A stretch of DNA of 64,000 nucleotides from Pseudomonas fluorescens. Lineage in GTDB: Bacteria; Pseudomonadota; Gammaproteobacteria; Pseudomonadales; Pseudomonadaceae. The DNA lies in NCBI RefSeq assembly GCF_019212185.1, contig NZ_CP078138.1:6177501-6241500 (forward strand), in the 5' to 3' direction. Below are positions 54,810 to 63,856 of the stretch, piece after piece (the first letter of the stretch is position 1; every line of letters starts with the position of its first letter). Both the position numbers and the translations under genes were made by a program. The notes beneath the pieces are model-generated. The model was not told the DNA's origin. It made no database searches and was given only the letters and a program-made list of their open reading frames with translations.

Positions 54810-55013
54810 CGACAGAACTCTCGAACAATTCATGGTCATCCTGAGAACGCTTCACGTCGCAGGAATGAGTGTTTAGCGGGGCGCATATGCTAGCATACCG
54901 ACCCCGCAGCATAGTGCCCAAAGGCTGTTCTGCGGCGACGGCTTTCCTGCCGTCCGGGTCAGCATCTGCTGGCTATCTCCTGCCATTTTTCTCCGGGATA
55001 CAGGTTTACGCAG

Positions 55014-56243
55014 ATGAGCAAGACTTCTCTCGATAAGAGCAAGATCAAGTTCCTTCTTCTCGAAGGCGTCCACCAATCGGCTGTCGACGTCCTCAAGGCG
55101 GCGGGCTACACCAGCATCGAGTACCTCACAGGTTCTCTGCCGGAAGCCCAGCTCAAGGAAAAGATCGCTGATGCGCACTTCATCGGCATTCGCTCCCGTA
55201 CTCAACTGACCGAAGAGATCTTCGATCACGCGAAGAAGCTGGTGGCTGTCGGCTGTTTCTGCATCGGCACCAACCAGGTGGACCTCAACGCCGCCCGCGA
55301 GCGCGGTATTGCCGTGTTCAACGCGCCGTACTCCAACACCCGCTCCGTTGCCGAGTTGGTGCTGGCCGAAGCGATTCTGCTGCTGCGTGGCATCCCCGAG
55401 AAGAACGCTTCCTGCCACCGTGGCGGCTGGATCAAGAGCGCGGCCAACTCCTTCGAAATCCGTGGCAAGAAGCTGGGTATCGTCGGTTATGGCTCGATCG
55501 GTACTCAACTGTCGGTCCTGGCTGAAGGCCTGGGCATGCAGGTGTACTTCTACGACACCGTGACCAAGCTGCCACTGGGTAACGCCACCCAGGTCGGCAA
55601 CCTGCACGAGCTGTTGGGCATGTCCGACATCGTCACCCTGCACGTACCGGAAACCGCTGCGACCCAGTGGATGATCGGCGAGAAGGAAATCCGCGCAATC
55701 AAGAAAGGCGGGATCCTGATCAACGCCGCGCGCGGCACCGTGGTCGAGTTGGACCACCTGGCCGCTGCGATCAAGGACAAGCACCTGATCGGCGCTGCCA
55801 TCGACGTGTTCCCGGTCGAGCCACGCTCCAACGACGAAGAGTTCGAGAGCCCGCTGCGTGGCCTGGACAACGTGATCCTGACCCCGCACATCGGTGGCTC
55901 CACCGCTGAAGCGCAAGCCAACATCGGCCTGGAAGTCGCTGAGAAGCTGGTGAAGTACAGCGACAACGGTACTTCGGTATCGTCCGTGAACTTCCCGGAA
56001 GTGGCCTTGCCGGCTCACCCTGGCAAGCACCGTCTGCTGCACATCCACGAGAACATCCCGGGTGTGATGAGCGAGATCAACAAGGTCTTCGCCGAAAACG
56101 GCATCAACATTTCCGGTCAGTTCCTGCAGACCAACGAGAAAGTCGGCTACGTCGTGATCGACGTCGACGCCGAGTACTCGGACCTGGCGCAAGAGAAGCT
56201 GCAGCACATCAACGGCACTATTCGTTGCCGCGTGCTGTTCTAA
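55014..56243 (+). CDS. serA: D-3-phosphoglycerate dehydrogenase
   Basis: A 409-aa enzyme, the first step of serine synthesis. The catalytic domain begins TSLDKSKIKFLLLEGVHQSA; the NAD site is KKLGIVGYGSIGTQLSVLAE, the catalytic Arg-Glu-His region includes NAARGTVVELDHLAAAI and LTPHIGGSTAEAQ, and the C-terminal ACT domain (about 335-409) is the serine-feedback site. It also reduces 2-oxoglutarate to D-2-hydroxyglutarate. A strong terminator follows. Confidence 0.96.
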   Translation: MSKTSLDKSKIKFLLLEGVHQSAVDVLKAAGYTSIEYLTGSLPEAQLKEKIADAHFIGIRSRTQLTEEIFDHAKKLVAVGCFCIGTNQVDLNAARERGIAVFNAPYSNTRSVAELVLAEAILLLRGIPEKNASCHRGGWIKSAANSFEIRGKKLGIVGYGSIGTQLSVLAEGLGMQVYFYDTVTKLPLGNATQVGNLHELLGMSDIVTLHVPETAATQWMIGEKEIRAIKKGGILINAARGTVVELDHLAAAIKDKHLIGAAIDVFPVEPRSNDEEFESPLRGLDNVILTPHIGGSTAEAQANIGLEVAEKLVKYSDNGTSVSSVNFPEVALPAHPGKHRLLHIHENIPGVMSEINKVFAENGINISGQFLQTNEKVGYVVIDVDAEYSDLAQEKLQHINGTIRCRVLF

Positions 56244-56263
56244 CGCTCAAGCGTCAATAAAAA

Positions 56264-56291
56264 GGGAGCTCCGCGGAGCTCCCTTTTTTTT
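56264..56291 (+). terminator. Strong terminator after serA
   Basis: A perfect ten-base stem GGGAGCTCCG / CGGAGCTCCC with no loop spacer, then eight T; AAA precedes it. It ends 12 bases before the stop of the converging DUF4399 gene and may serve both. Confidence 0.93.
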
Positions 56292-56302
56292 GCCTGGACG
56301 TT

Positions 56303-56725
56303 TTACTTAACCGTGATGGTGATCTTTTCCGAAAGGATAGGCGGGTCGAACGCCATGTGGTTCTTGTCGCCCAGCTCCAGTTGCAGGGTGTGCTCGCCAG
56401 GGGTCAGGGTCAGTTCGCCCTGGGTTTGCGCCTTGCCGAAATGCACGTGGTTGGCATCGGCCGGGATCACTTTGCCAGCGGCAATCGGGGCGGTATCAAT
56501 CAGCACGTGGTGGTGACCGGAATTGGGGGTGGCATCACCTGCCGGGGCCAGGGAGACATCTTCGACAGCGAACTTGATCTGGAAGGTCTGCGGCACGGTG
56601 CCGCCATCTGTCGGCGAAACAATGGAGACCTTAGCGCCCTCCGGAGCAGGCGTCGCGGCGCTGGCCAGCATCGAAGCACCGAGCAGCATCCCTGCAAAAA
56701 CAGCACGTGACATAAAGGTTTTCAT
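56303..56725 (-). CDS. DUF4399 periplasmic protein
   Basis: A 140-aa exported protein with a signal peptide ending ASA|ATPAP. The DUF4399 domain has VSIVSPTDGGTVPQTFQIKF, SGHHHVLIDT, ANHVHFGKAQTQGELTLTPG and GDKNHMAFDPPI. The His-rich turns could bind a metal, but no function is known. Converges on serA. Confidence 0.9.
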   Translation of the reverse strand: MKTFMSRAVFAGMLLGASMLASAATPAPEGAKVSIVSPTDGGTVPQTFQIKFAVEDVSLAPAGDATPNSGHHHVLIDTAPIAAGKVIPADANHVHFGKAQTQGELTLTPGEHTLQLELGDKNHMAFDPPILSEKITITVK

Positions 56726-56856
56726 TCTTTTCTCCAGTTTTATGCTTAATCTTTATGAATGTGACAACTTCGTAGCAATTTGTTGTCGAAGGACCTCAAC
56801 ACCATAGCAAAGCGCGCCGAAGCAGCGCGTCGCACATAACGAATCAAGGAGAGACC

Positions 56857-57630
56857 ATGCGCTTTTTGCCTGGCCTGATGCTGTTGCTGCCCCTTCTGAG
56901 CCCCCTTGCTCACGCTGAACTGATCGACGACGTCAACGATCGCGGTGAACTGCGCATCGCCCTGGAAGCCAATACTCCGCCCTTCAACTATAAGGACGAC
57001 GGCAAACTTACCGGCTTCGAAGTCGAGCTAGGCCAACTACTGGCCAGCGAGCTGGATGTACGCGCCGACTTCGTGGTGACCGACTCCACCGACCTACTGC
57101 CCGGTGTCGAGAGCGGCCGCTACGATATCGCCATCAACCACATAGCACTGACCCCGGAACTCAAGGATCGTTTCGATATCAGCGAACCTTACAGCTATTC
57201 AAGCGCACAATTGATCGTGCGCCAGGAAGAACAACGTCCGCTGGGCTCGTTACCGGCGCTCAATGGCAAGGTGCTGGGCGTGGCCCAGGGCAGTCAGTTT
57301 GTCGATCAAGCGCGCAGTGTCGAAGGCGTCGACCTGCGCAGTTACCCGGATGCGCAACAGCCGCTCAAGGAAGTGGCGGACAAACAATTGGACGCGGCCA
57401 TCAGCGATCGCCTGCTGATTCCCTACGCAATCCGCGACAGCCGATTGCCGGTGAAGGAAGGGGCAAAAATCGGCCCGACGCTGAGCCTGGTGATCCCGTT
57501 CCAGAAAGGCAACCCGGCATTCCAGGCGACCCTCGCCGGGGCTTTGGAGCGAATCAAGAAAGACGGACGCCTGATGGCCTTGTCCGAGAAGTGGTTCGGC
57601 ATGGATGCAACCCAGCCACCGAAGCCTTGA
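56857..57630 (+). CDS. Periplasmic amino-acid-type solute-binding protein
   Basis: A 257-aa SBP family 3 protein with a signal peptide ending AHA|ELIDD. Signatures: ANTPPFNYKDDGKLTGFEVE, GRYDIAINHIALTPELKDRF, SEPYSYSSAQLIV and LNGKVLGVAQGS. In P. aeruginosa the equivalent gene (PA0314) is followed by ABC permease and ATPase genes for a cystine-like system; here they do not follow, because the next gene is convergent. It may therefore be an orphan or serve a distant transporter. Confidence 0.85.
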   Translation: MRFLPGLMLLLPLLSPLAHAELIDDVNDRGELRIALEANTPPFNYKDDGKLTGFEVELGQLLASELDVRADFVVTDSTDLLPGVESGRYDIAINHIALTPELKDRFDISEPYSYSSAQLIVRQEEQRPLGSLPALNGKVLGVAQGSQFVDQARSVEGVDLRSYPDAQQPLKEVADKQLDAAISDRLLIPYAIRDSRLPVKEGAKIGPTLSLVIPFQKGNPAFQATLAGALERIKKDGRLMALSEKWFGMDATQPPKP

Positions 57631-57642
57631 CCAGGCCGGCCC

Positions 57643-58128
57643 TCAGTCCAGCGCTGCCAGGGCGCTGGCCGCTTCGGCCAGTTGCGATTCGTTGAACACC
57701 CGGACCCCGTGACGGCTCAACAAGGCGGCGGTGACGCCCTCACCGCTGACCTTGACCCCGCTGAACGTGCCGTCATAGGTCAGCAGGTTGCCGCATGAAG
57801 GGCTGTTGGCCTTGAGCACGGCGATGTGGATGCCATGTTGCTGCACCAGCGCCAGAGCCTGCCGCGCACCGGACAGGAACTCGGCACTGACATCTTCACC
57901 CTCGGTGGTGATGACCCGGGCACTGCCGTCGAGCACCTCGACACCCTGTCCGCCCGGAATCTCAGCCGCCGCCCGAGGGGTAGGCAAGCCGCCCGCCACT
58001 TCAGGGCACAACGGCACCACCCGACCTTCGGCGATCCACTGCTGCAGCTGATCGAATGGTCCGCTGGCGCCGCCGTCGTAGCGCACGCGATGGCCCAACA
58101 GGCAGCGGCTGACGAGAATTTTCTGCAT
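57643..58128 (-). CDS. DUF523 protein (TudS-like)
   Basis: A 161-aa protein beginning QKILVSRCLLGHRVRYDG, then VPLCPEVAGGLPTPRAAAEI and LKANSPSCGNLLTYDGTFSG. The three Cys (RCLLG, LCPE, SPSCG) are those of DUF523 proteins, some of which bind a [4Fe-4S] cluster and desulfurate thiouracils. The ATG at 58128 is three bases from the upstream gene's stop, so they form an operon with the 2OG oxygenase. Confidence 0.88.
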   Translation of the reverse strand: MQKILVSRCLLGHRVRYDGGASGPFDQLQQWIAEGRVVPLCPEVAGGLPTPRAAAEIPGGQGVEVLDGSARVITTEGEDVSAEFLSGARQALALVQQHGIHIAVLKANSPSCGNLLTYDGTFSGVKVSGEGVTAALLSRHGVRVFNESQLAEAASALAALD

Positions 58129-58130
58129 GC

Positions 58131-58763
58131 TCAAAATGGATCGTTGCCGCGACGGCGAAACCAGCCGGTCAACGACAAGCGTTCGCGGGTTGCCGGCAAT
58201 ACCTCATGGGGCACCTGGCCCGAAAGAAACACCACCAGGCAGCCGCCCACAGGGTCCACATCGTGTGCCGCGTCGTCCTCCAGGTACATACGCAGTTGAC
58301 CGCCATGCTCCGGCATCCAGGCATCGTTGAGATAGATCACCGCCGAGACCATGCGCCGATCGTCGTCGCGAAAGCGGTCAACGTGGCGGCGGTAGAAGGC
58401 GCCGGGCGGGTACAGGGCGAAGTGGCTTTCGAAGTCCTCGAGACCGAGGAACAGGCCACGGTTGAGCGCCTCGCGCAGGCTGTCCATCAAGCTCAGATAG
58501 CTATCGCAGGCATCGGCCTGGCCGGGCTCCAGCCATTGAATATGATCGCCGCGAATACCCTCGCGAACCTCCGAAGCGGGGCCACGGCCCACCGCCGCCG
58601 GCGCCAGTTCGCCCTCGGCCGCACGTTTACGGCACTCGGCCGCCAGCTCCCCGGTCAAAGACAGAGGCAGGAACAGGTTCTGCTGCGACCAGCCGTGAGT
58701 GGCGAGGTCGTCAACGATACGCAGCAATAGCGGGTGATCAGAGGGTATGGGCATGGCGCGCAT
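58131..58763 (-). CDS. 2OG-Fe(II) dioxygenase-family protein
   Basis: A 210-aa protein of the prolyl-4-hydroxylase-like superfamily. The iron-binding H-x-D is in YRRHVDRFRDDDRRMV; the distal His and 2-oxoglutarate Arg lie in FLSGQVPHEVLPATRERLSL. GDHIQWLEPGQADAC fits PHYHD-type enzymes. The substrate is unknown; some relatives hydroxylate a translation factor in Pseudomonas. Operon with DUF523. Confidence 0.88.
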   Translation of the reverse strand: MRAMPIPSDHPLLLRIVDDLATHGWSQQNLFLPLSLTGELAAECRKRAAEGELAPAAVGRGPASEVREGIRGDHIQWLEPGQADACDSYLSLMDSLREALNRGLFLGLEDFESHFALYPPGAFYRRHVDRFRDDDRRMVSAVIYLNDAWMPEHGGQLRMYLEDDAAHDVDPVGGCLVVFLSGQVPHEVLPATRERLSLTGWFRRRGNDPF

Positions 58764-58895
58764 AGTATTCCTGCGCCAGCAAATCCGACAGTGCCGGATA
58801 GCGGAGGATCGTCGGATATGCAGGTGAACCTGATACGAATTCTCGACAACCTGTGTCTGGCCCCGGAGAATAGTCGACTGCCGACAGGAGTCCTT

Positions 58896-59648
58896 ATGCG
58901 CCGTTTGCTTTTTTCACTGTTGATGCTCTGTACTTTCCCCTCCTGGGCAGACGGCTACGACCAGTTGTACAAGGTCGCTGGCTGGCCGGACCAGCGCGCG
59001 CATTTCAGCGATGCCCTCACTGCCGCCCAACAACGCTACCAAAACAGTCTGCCGCCGGCGGTGTTCCAGGCGTTGGTCAACAACAGCAACCAGCGCTTTG
59101 CGCCACAGGCTGTGGATCAGCGCGCGCAGGCACAATTGCGCAAGAATCTCGCCGACCCGAAGCCGGCGCTGGCGTTTTTCCAGTCGGCGCTGGGGCGCAA
59201 GATCATTGCCGCTGAGTTGCTGGCGACGCGCCGCGATCAGTTGGCGAAGAATGCCAAGGGCTTGCCTAAGATCGAAGCCAGCGACACCCGCCAGTTGATC
59301 GTCGGCCACCTGGCCCAGGCGCTGCCAGCCCGCGAAGCCGGCGCCGAAGTCAGCCTGGCGATTGCCGGTGTGGCGGCGGACAGCCTGAGCCAGATGATTC
59401 CCGGCCTGCTCGGCGGCGGCCAGGCCCAGAGCATGCTCAACGGCCAGCGCCAGCGCCTGATGGAACAGATCGGCAGCGACCTCAACAACACCCTGCTGTA
59501 CGTCTATCGCGACCTGTCGGATGCCGAGCTTGAGGAGTTTGCCAACTTCGCTGAATCCACCGAAGGCAAGGCTTATTACCAAGCGGCGCTGGCGGCGATT
59601 CGGGCGGGGTTGGCGGTGGGGCAAAGTGCTTCGAGTCTGGCTCCGTAA
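58896..59648 (+). CDS. DUF2059-like exported protein
   Basis: A 250-aa protein with a signal peptide (MRRLLFSLLMLCTFPSWA). The ATG at 58896 has AGGAG at good spacing, which decides the start over a longer frame. It is mostly helical: LYKVAGWPDQRAHFSDALTA, LAFFQSALGRKIIAAELLAT and DAELEEFANFAESTEGKAYY. The last segment (ELEEFANFAESTEGKAYY) is the DUF2059 pattern. Likely periplasmic; function unknown. Confidence 0.78.
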   Translation: MRRLLFSLLMLCTFPSWADGYDQLYKVAGWPDQRAHFSDALTAAQQRYQNSLPPAVFQALVNNSNQRFAPQAVDQRAQAQLRKNLADPKPALAFFQSALGRKIIAAELLATRRDQLAKNAKGLPKIEASDTRQLIVGHLAQALPAREAGAEVSLAIAGVAADSLSQMIPGLLGGGQAQSMLNGQRQRLMEQIGSDLNNTLLYVYRDLSDAELEEFANFAESTEGKAYYQAALAAIRAGLAVGQSASSLAP

Positions 59649-59656
59649 TTTACGCG

Positions 59657-59706
59657 GTCTGTTAAACCGCTATCGCGAGCCTGCTCGCGATAGCGGTTTA
59701 ACAGAC
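59657..59706. repeat. Perfect inverted repeat, 24-base arms
   Basis: Arms begin GTCTGTTAAACCGCTATCGC and mirror exactly around a two-base CT loop. It lies between convergent genes (stops at 59648 and 59708), as the 48-bp palindrome does. The inner CGCGAGC is a REP core. Probably a two-way terminator or REP derivative. Confidence 0.85.
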
Positions 59707-59707
59707 A

Positions 59708-60655
59708 CTACAAATTCCGGCCCTTGATCCGCCGACTCAAAAACCCAAAATACTCCTCCCGCAATGCCGCCGTTTCATTCGCCAAATGATGCCGCGCCTC
59801 CGGCAACTTCAGCACCTGCGGCCGATCGAACTTGGCCGCCAGCACCTGCAGATTGTGCTGCCAATCCACAGTCATGTCGGCCATCCCCTGAATGATCAAC
59901 GGACGCCGCGGGCTCGCCGGCGCTGCTTCGATGCGCTTGATCCAGCGCGCCAGCGCCCCCACCCAGGCGGTCGGCAGGCGCAATGGTTGCAGCGGATCGG
60001 CCTGCAGGAACGGCAGGAACGCCGGGTCGTTGGAGTTCTCACTGAAGCGCCGGGCAATGCCTTTGACGAAAGGCCGCAGCAGGTAATAACTCAGGTGCGA
60101 CCACCCCCAGGCACGTGGCCGCACCAGCGGCGATAACAGCAGTACCTGGCCTTGTGCCGGGCTGTCGACGCCCTGGTTGAGCACGTGGTCGATGACGATC
60201 GCCCCGCCGGTACTCTGCCCGCACAGGTGCCAGGGCTGGGGCAGGTCGATTGAGCGCGCCTCGGCGAACAGGCCTTGCAGGGTGTCCTGGTATTCGGCGA
60301 AATCGCGAATGCTCGCACGCTCGCCACTGGACAGGCCGTGCCCCGGCAAATCACAGGCAATCACTGCGAAACCCTGCTCCAGCGCCCATTCGATGACGTG
60401 CCGATAGAGCCCGGTGTGATCGTAGAAACCGTGAAACAGGAACAGCGTGGCTTTCGCCCGTTCAGGCCACCAAAGCTGGCTGACGACCTCGTAGCCATCG
60501 ACCTCGAAACGTCCGAGGCCACGACGCAGCGTGCGTTGCGCGAAATCCAGGCCATAGAAGCGTTGATAGGCCTGCGCCTCGTCCGAGAGCGGCTGCGCAC
60601 AAGCCAACGGCTGCAAGCTGGCGCGCAAATGATCGGCATTGAAGGTCACAGCCAT
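59708..60655 (-). CDS. Alpha/beta hydrolase (monoacylglycerol-lipase-like)
   Basis: A 315-aa serine hydrolase. The oxyanion and nucleophile elbows are LFLFHGFYDHTGLYRHV and HLCGQSTGGAIVID (Ser in GQSTG). DLPGHGLSSGERASIRDFAE matches the lysophospholipase/MGL clan; the Asp lies near DMTVDWQ and the His in EARHHLANE. Substrate unknown. No signal peptide, so likely cytoplasmic. Confidence 0.85.
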   Translation of the reverse strand: MAVTFNADHLRASLQPLACAQPLSDEAQAYQRFYGLDFAQRTLRRGLGRFEVDGYEVVSQLWWPERAKATLFLFHGFYDHTGLYRHVIEWALEQGFAVIACDLPGHGLSSGERASIRDFAEYQDTLQGLFAEARSIDLPQPWHLCGQSTGGAIVIDHVLNQGVDSPAQGQVLLLSPLVRPRAWGWSHLSYYLLRPFVKGIARRFSENSNDPAFLPFLQADPLQPLRLPTAWVGALARWIKRIEAAPASPRRPLIIQGMADMTVDWQHNLQVLAAKFDRPQVLKLPEARHHLANETAALREEYFGFLSRRIKGRNL

Positions 60656-60764
60656 GAGGAGATTCCAGAGCAGGCGCAGCGCGCGAAACAGACTTTATGG
60701 GCCTGCGATATTCTTCTGTCGTGGCAAGCATGGCAAGCTACGCGACCGCCAAGGATGCTTTCAC

Positions 60765-61343
60765 ATGCGCCCCCACACCCGCACGACATTGTTTGCCACC
60801 CTGATCGCACTGATCTGCGCCGGCGTGCTGTGGGCGGCCTACGACTGGTTCCAGGGCCGCTACCTGCGCGCCTTCAGCGAGCACACCGCCGTATTTTCCG
60901 GCGATCCGCTGCGCCTGCCCGAGCACCTCGCCGGTCCCGGCTCGATCCGCGTCGTACACTTCTGGGACCCGTCCTGCCCGTGCAACGTCGGCAACCAGCA
61001 GCACCTCGCCGAACTGCTCGAACACTACGGGCCCCAGGGCGTGCAATTCTTCGCCGTGCAAAAACCCGGCAGCCAGGGCCAGTTGCCCAACACCCTCAGT
61101 GGCCTGAAAACCCTCGACGTCCTCCCCGGCTCCACCCAGATCCCCGCCAGCCCGGCCGTCGCCATCTGGGACCGCAGCGGCAAACTCGCCTACTTCGGCC
61201 CCTACAGCGAAGGCCTGACTTGCAATTCCAGCAACAGCTTCATTGAGCCGATTTTGCAGGCGCTGAGCGAGGGTCGTCCGGTCAATGCCACCAACACTCT
61301 GGCGGTGGGGTGTTATTGCCCGTGGGCCAGTGAAACACCCTAG
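60765..61343 (+). CDS. DUF6436 thioredoxin-like membrane-anchored protein
   Basis: A 192-aa protein with an N-terminal anchor (TTLFATLIALICAGVLWAAY) and a thioredoxin-like fold facing the periplasm: VVHFWDPSCPCNVGNQQHL has C-P-C in place of C-x-x-C, then IPASPAVAIWDRSGKLAYFG. A further Cys pair (GCYCPW) is near the end. This fits DUF6436. A redox or copper-related role is possible; not proven. Confidence 0.8.
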   Translation: MRPHTRTTLFATLIALICAGVLWAAYDWFQGRYLRAFSEHTAVFSGDPLRLPEHLAGPGSIRVVHFWDPSCPCNVGNQQHLAELLEHYGPQGVQFFAVQKPGSQGQLPNTLSGLKTLDVLPGSTQIPASPAVAIWDRSGKLAYFGPYSEGLTCNSSNSFIEPILQALSEGRPVNATNTLAVGCYCPWASETP

Positions 61344-61446
61344 GGCATTCCGGACTTTTCAAGGTCGGACATCCCCGGCGGGCAAGGGCTGTGCTACATC
61401 TTGACCGCCCCGACAGGCGGCATTCCAAAAAGAACAAGGAGTCTCC

Positions 61447-63846
61447 ATGAAGCGCGTCATGACCCTGCTGGCCTTGCTGCTCGTCCTGCTCGCCGCAGGC
61501 GCCGGCTGGTATGTGTATAGCAAACAACCCACCCGCCAGGGCCAGGTGCAGTTGCAACACCTCGAAGGCGCGGTGACGGTGCGTTATGACGAGCGTGGGG
61601 TGCCGCACATTCGGGCCACCAACGAGACCGACCTGTATCGGGCTCTTGGCTATGTGCAGGCTCAAGACCGCTTGTTTCAGATGGAAATTATGCGCCGCCT
61701 GGCTCGCGGTGAGTTGGCGGAGGTGTTGGGGCCGAAGCTGGTCGACACCGACAAGCTGTTCCGCAGCCTGCGCATCCGCGAGCGTGCCGAAACCTACGTG
61801 GCCGCGCTCGACAAGCAATCCCCAGAGTGGAAGGCCCTGCAGGCTTATCTGGACGGGATCAACCAGTATCAAGACAGCCACGCCGCACCGGTGGAGTTCG
61901 ACGTGTTGGGGATCCGCAAGCGGCCGTTCACCGCCCAGGACAGCATCAGCGCCGCCGGCTACATGGCCTACAGCTTTGCCGCAGCCTTTCGTACCGAGCC
62001 GGTGCTGACCTATGTCCGTGATCAACTGGGCAGCGACTACCTGAACATCTTCGATCTCGACTGGCAGCCCAAGGGCGTGCTTGTCGAGAAACCCGGCTCC
62101 GCGCCGGCCCTCAGCGCCGCCGACTGGAAGGACCTCAACGCCTTGGCCCGCCTCAGTGAGCAGGCGCTGGCCGAGCACGGCCTGCCGCAGTTCGAGGGCA
62201 GCAATGCCTGGGCGATTGCCGGCAGTCGCACCCAAAGTGGCAAACCGCTGCTGGCCGGTGACCCGCACATTCGTTTCTCGGCCCCGGCAGTTTGGTACGA
62301 GGCGCAACTGTCGGCGCCCGGCTTTGAACTGTACGGCCACCACCAGGCGCTGGTGCCGTTCGCCTTCCTCGGCCACAACATGGATTTCGGCTGGAGCCTG
62401 ACCATGTTCCAGAACGATGACCTCGACCTGATCGCCGAGAAGGTCAATCCGGACAATGCCAATCAAGTCTGGTATCGCGGGCAATGGGTGGACCTGGTCA
62501 GCACCGAGCAGCAGATCGCGGTGAAGGGTCAGGAGCCGGTGAACCTGACCCTGCGTCAGTCGCCCCACGGGCCGATCATCAACGACGTACTGGGCGCCAC
62601 CGCCGGCAAGACACCGATTGCCATGTGGTGGGCGTTTCTCGAGACGCAAAACCCGATCCTCGAAGGTTTCTACCAGCTCAACCGCGCCGACACCCTGGCC
62701 AAGGCCCGCACCGCCTCCTCCAAGGTCCAGGCACCGGGCCTGAACATCGTCTGGGCCAATGCCAAAGGGGACATCGGCTGGTGGGCCGCCGCGCAATTGC
62801 CCAAGCGTCCGGCCGGGGTCAAGCCGGAGTTCATTCTCGACGGCAGCAGCAACCAGGCGGACAAGGACGGTTTCTACCCGTTCAGCGCCAACCCCCAGGA
62901 AGAAAACCCGGCACGCGGTTACATCGTTTCCGCCAACTTCCAGCCGCTGTCGCCCACCGGCATGGAGATTCCCGGCTACTACAACCTGGCGGATCGTGGC
63001 CAGAAACTGAACCAGCAGTTGAGCGACAACAGCGTGAAGTGGGACGTCGAAGGCACGCAGAAACTGCAACTGGGCACCACTACCCACTATGGTCCGCGCA
63101 CACTCGCACCGCTGTTACCGGTATTGCGTGAAGTGGTCAGTGATTCCGCGGAGCTGAAACTGCTGGAACAACTGGCGGCGTGGAAAGGTGACTACCCGCT
63201 GGATTCCACCAGCGCCACGTTGTTCAACCAGTTCCTCTACGACCTGGCGTATGGCGCGCTGCACGACGAACTGGGCGACAGCTTCTTCGACACCCTGCTC
63301 TCGACTCGGGTCATCGATGCCGCCCTGCCCCGGCTGGCCGCCAACGCCGACTCACCCTGGTGGAACAACCGCAGCAGCGGCACCGCGCAAACCCGTGCTG
63401 ATGTCGTCAAGGCCGCCTGGAACGCCAGCCTCGCCCACCTCAAGGGCACCCTCGGGACAGACAGCACGCAGTGGCAATGGGGCAAGGCCCACACCCTGAC
63501 TCACGGCCATCCGCTGGGCATGCAAAAGCCGCTGGACCGGATCTTCAACATCGGGCCATTCGAGGCGCCGGGTAGCCATGAAGTGCCGAACAACCTCACC
63601 GCAAAAATCGGCCCGGCACCCTGGCCTGTGACCTACGGCCCTTCAACCCGCCGCATCATCGACTTCGCCGACCCGGCCCATGCCCTGACCATCAACCCGA
63701 TCGGGCAAAGCGGCGTGCCGTTCAACACGCATTATGAGGATCAGGCGGAGGCCTACATCGAAGGGATCTACCATCAGGCGCATTTCAGCGAAGAGGAAGT
63801 GGCCGCCAACACCCGCAGCACCTTGAAGCTGTTGCCGGCCCGCTGA
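61447..63846 (+). CDS. Penicillin-acylase-family AHL acylase (HacB-like)
   Basis: A 799-aa Ntn hydrolase made as one precursor and cut into alpha and beta chains. A signal anchor (residues 5-20) is followed by the alpha-chain part (HLEGAVTVRYDERGVPHIRA). The self-cleavage site is Gly-Ser in QFEGSNAWAIAGSRTQSGKP, which frees the nucleophile Ser. Beta-chain features include GDPHIRFSAP and LGHNMDFGWSLTMFQNDDLD. The position corresponds, from memory, to PA0305 (hacB), an acyl-homoserine lactone acylase; cephalosporin or penicillin acylases share the fold. Confidence 0.88.
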   Translation: MKRVMTLLALLLVLLAAGAGWYVYSKQPTRQGQVQLQHLEGAVTVRYDERGVPHIRATNETDLYRALGYVQAQDRLFQMEIMRRLARGELAEVLGPKLVDTDKLFRSLRIRERAETYVAALDKQSPEWKALQAYLDGINQYQDSHAAPVEFDVLGIRKRPFTAQDSISAAGYMAYSFAAAFRTEPVLTYVRDQLGSDYLNIFDLDWQPKGVLVEKPGSAPALSAADWKDLNALARLSEQALAEHGLPQFEGSNAWAIAGSRTQSGKPLLAGDPHIRFSAPAVWYEAQLSAPGFELYGHHQALVPFAFLGHNMDFGWSLTMFQNDDLDLIAEKVNPDNANQVWYRGQWVDLVSTEQQIAVKGQEPVNLTLRQSPHGPIINDVLGATAGKTPIAMWWAFLETQNPILEGFYQLNRADTLAKARTASSKVQAPGLNIVWANAKGDIGWWAAAQLPKRPAGVKPEFILDGSSNQADKDGFYPFSANPQEENPARGYIVSANFQPLSPTGMEIPGYYNLADRGQKLNQQLSDNSVKWDVEGTQKLQLGTTTHYGPRTLAPLLPVLREVVSDSAELKLLEQLAAWKGDYPLDSTSATLFNQFLYDLAYGALHDELGDSFFDTLLSTRVIDAALPRLAANADSPWWNNRSSGTAQTRADVVKAAWNASLAHLKGTLGTDSTQWQWGKAHTLTHGHPLGMQKPLDRIFNIGPFEAPGSHEVPNNLTAKIGPAPWPVTYGPSTRRIIDFADPAHALTINPIGQSGVPFNTHYEDQAEAYIEGIYHQAHFSEEEVAANTRSTLKLLPAR

Positions 63847-63856
63847 CACTCGGCAC

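Noticed and set aside
54873..56207. A 444-codon open frame antisense to serA
   Set aside because: serA motifs, terminator and composition all support the plus strand.
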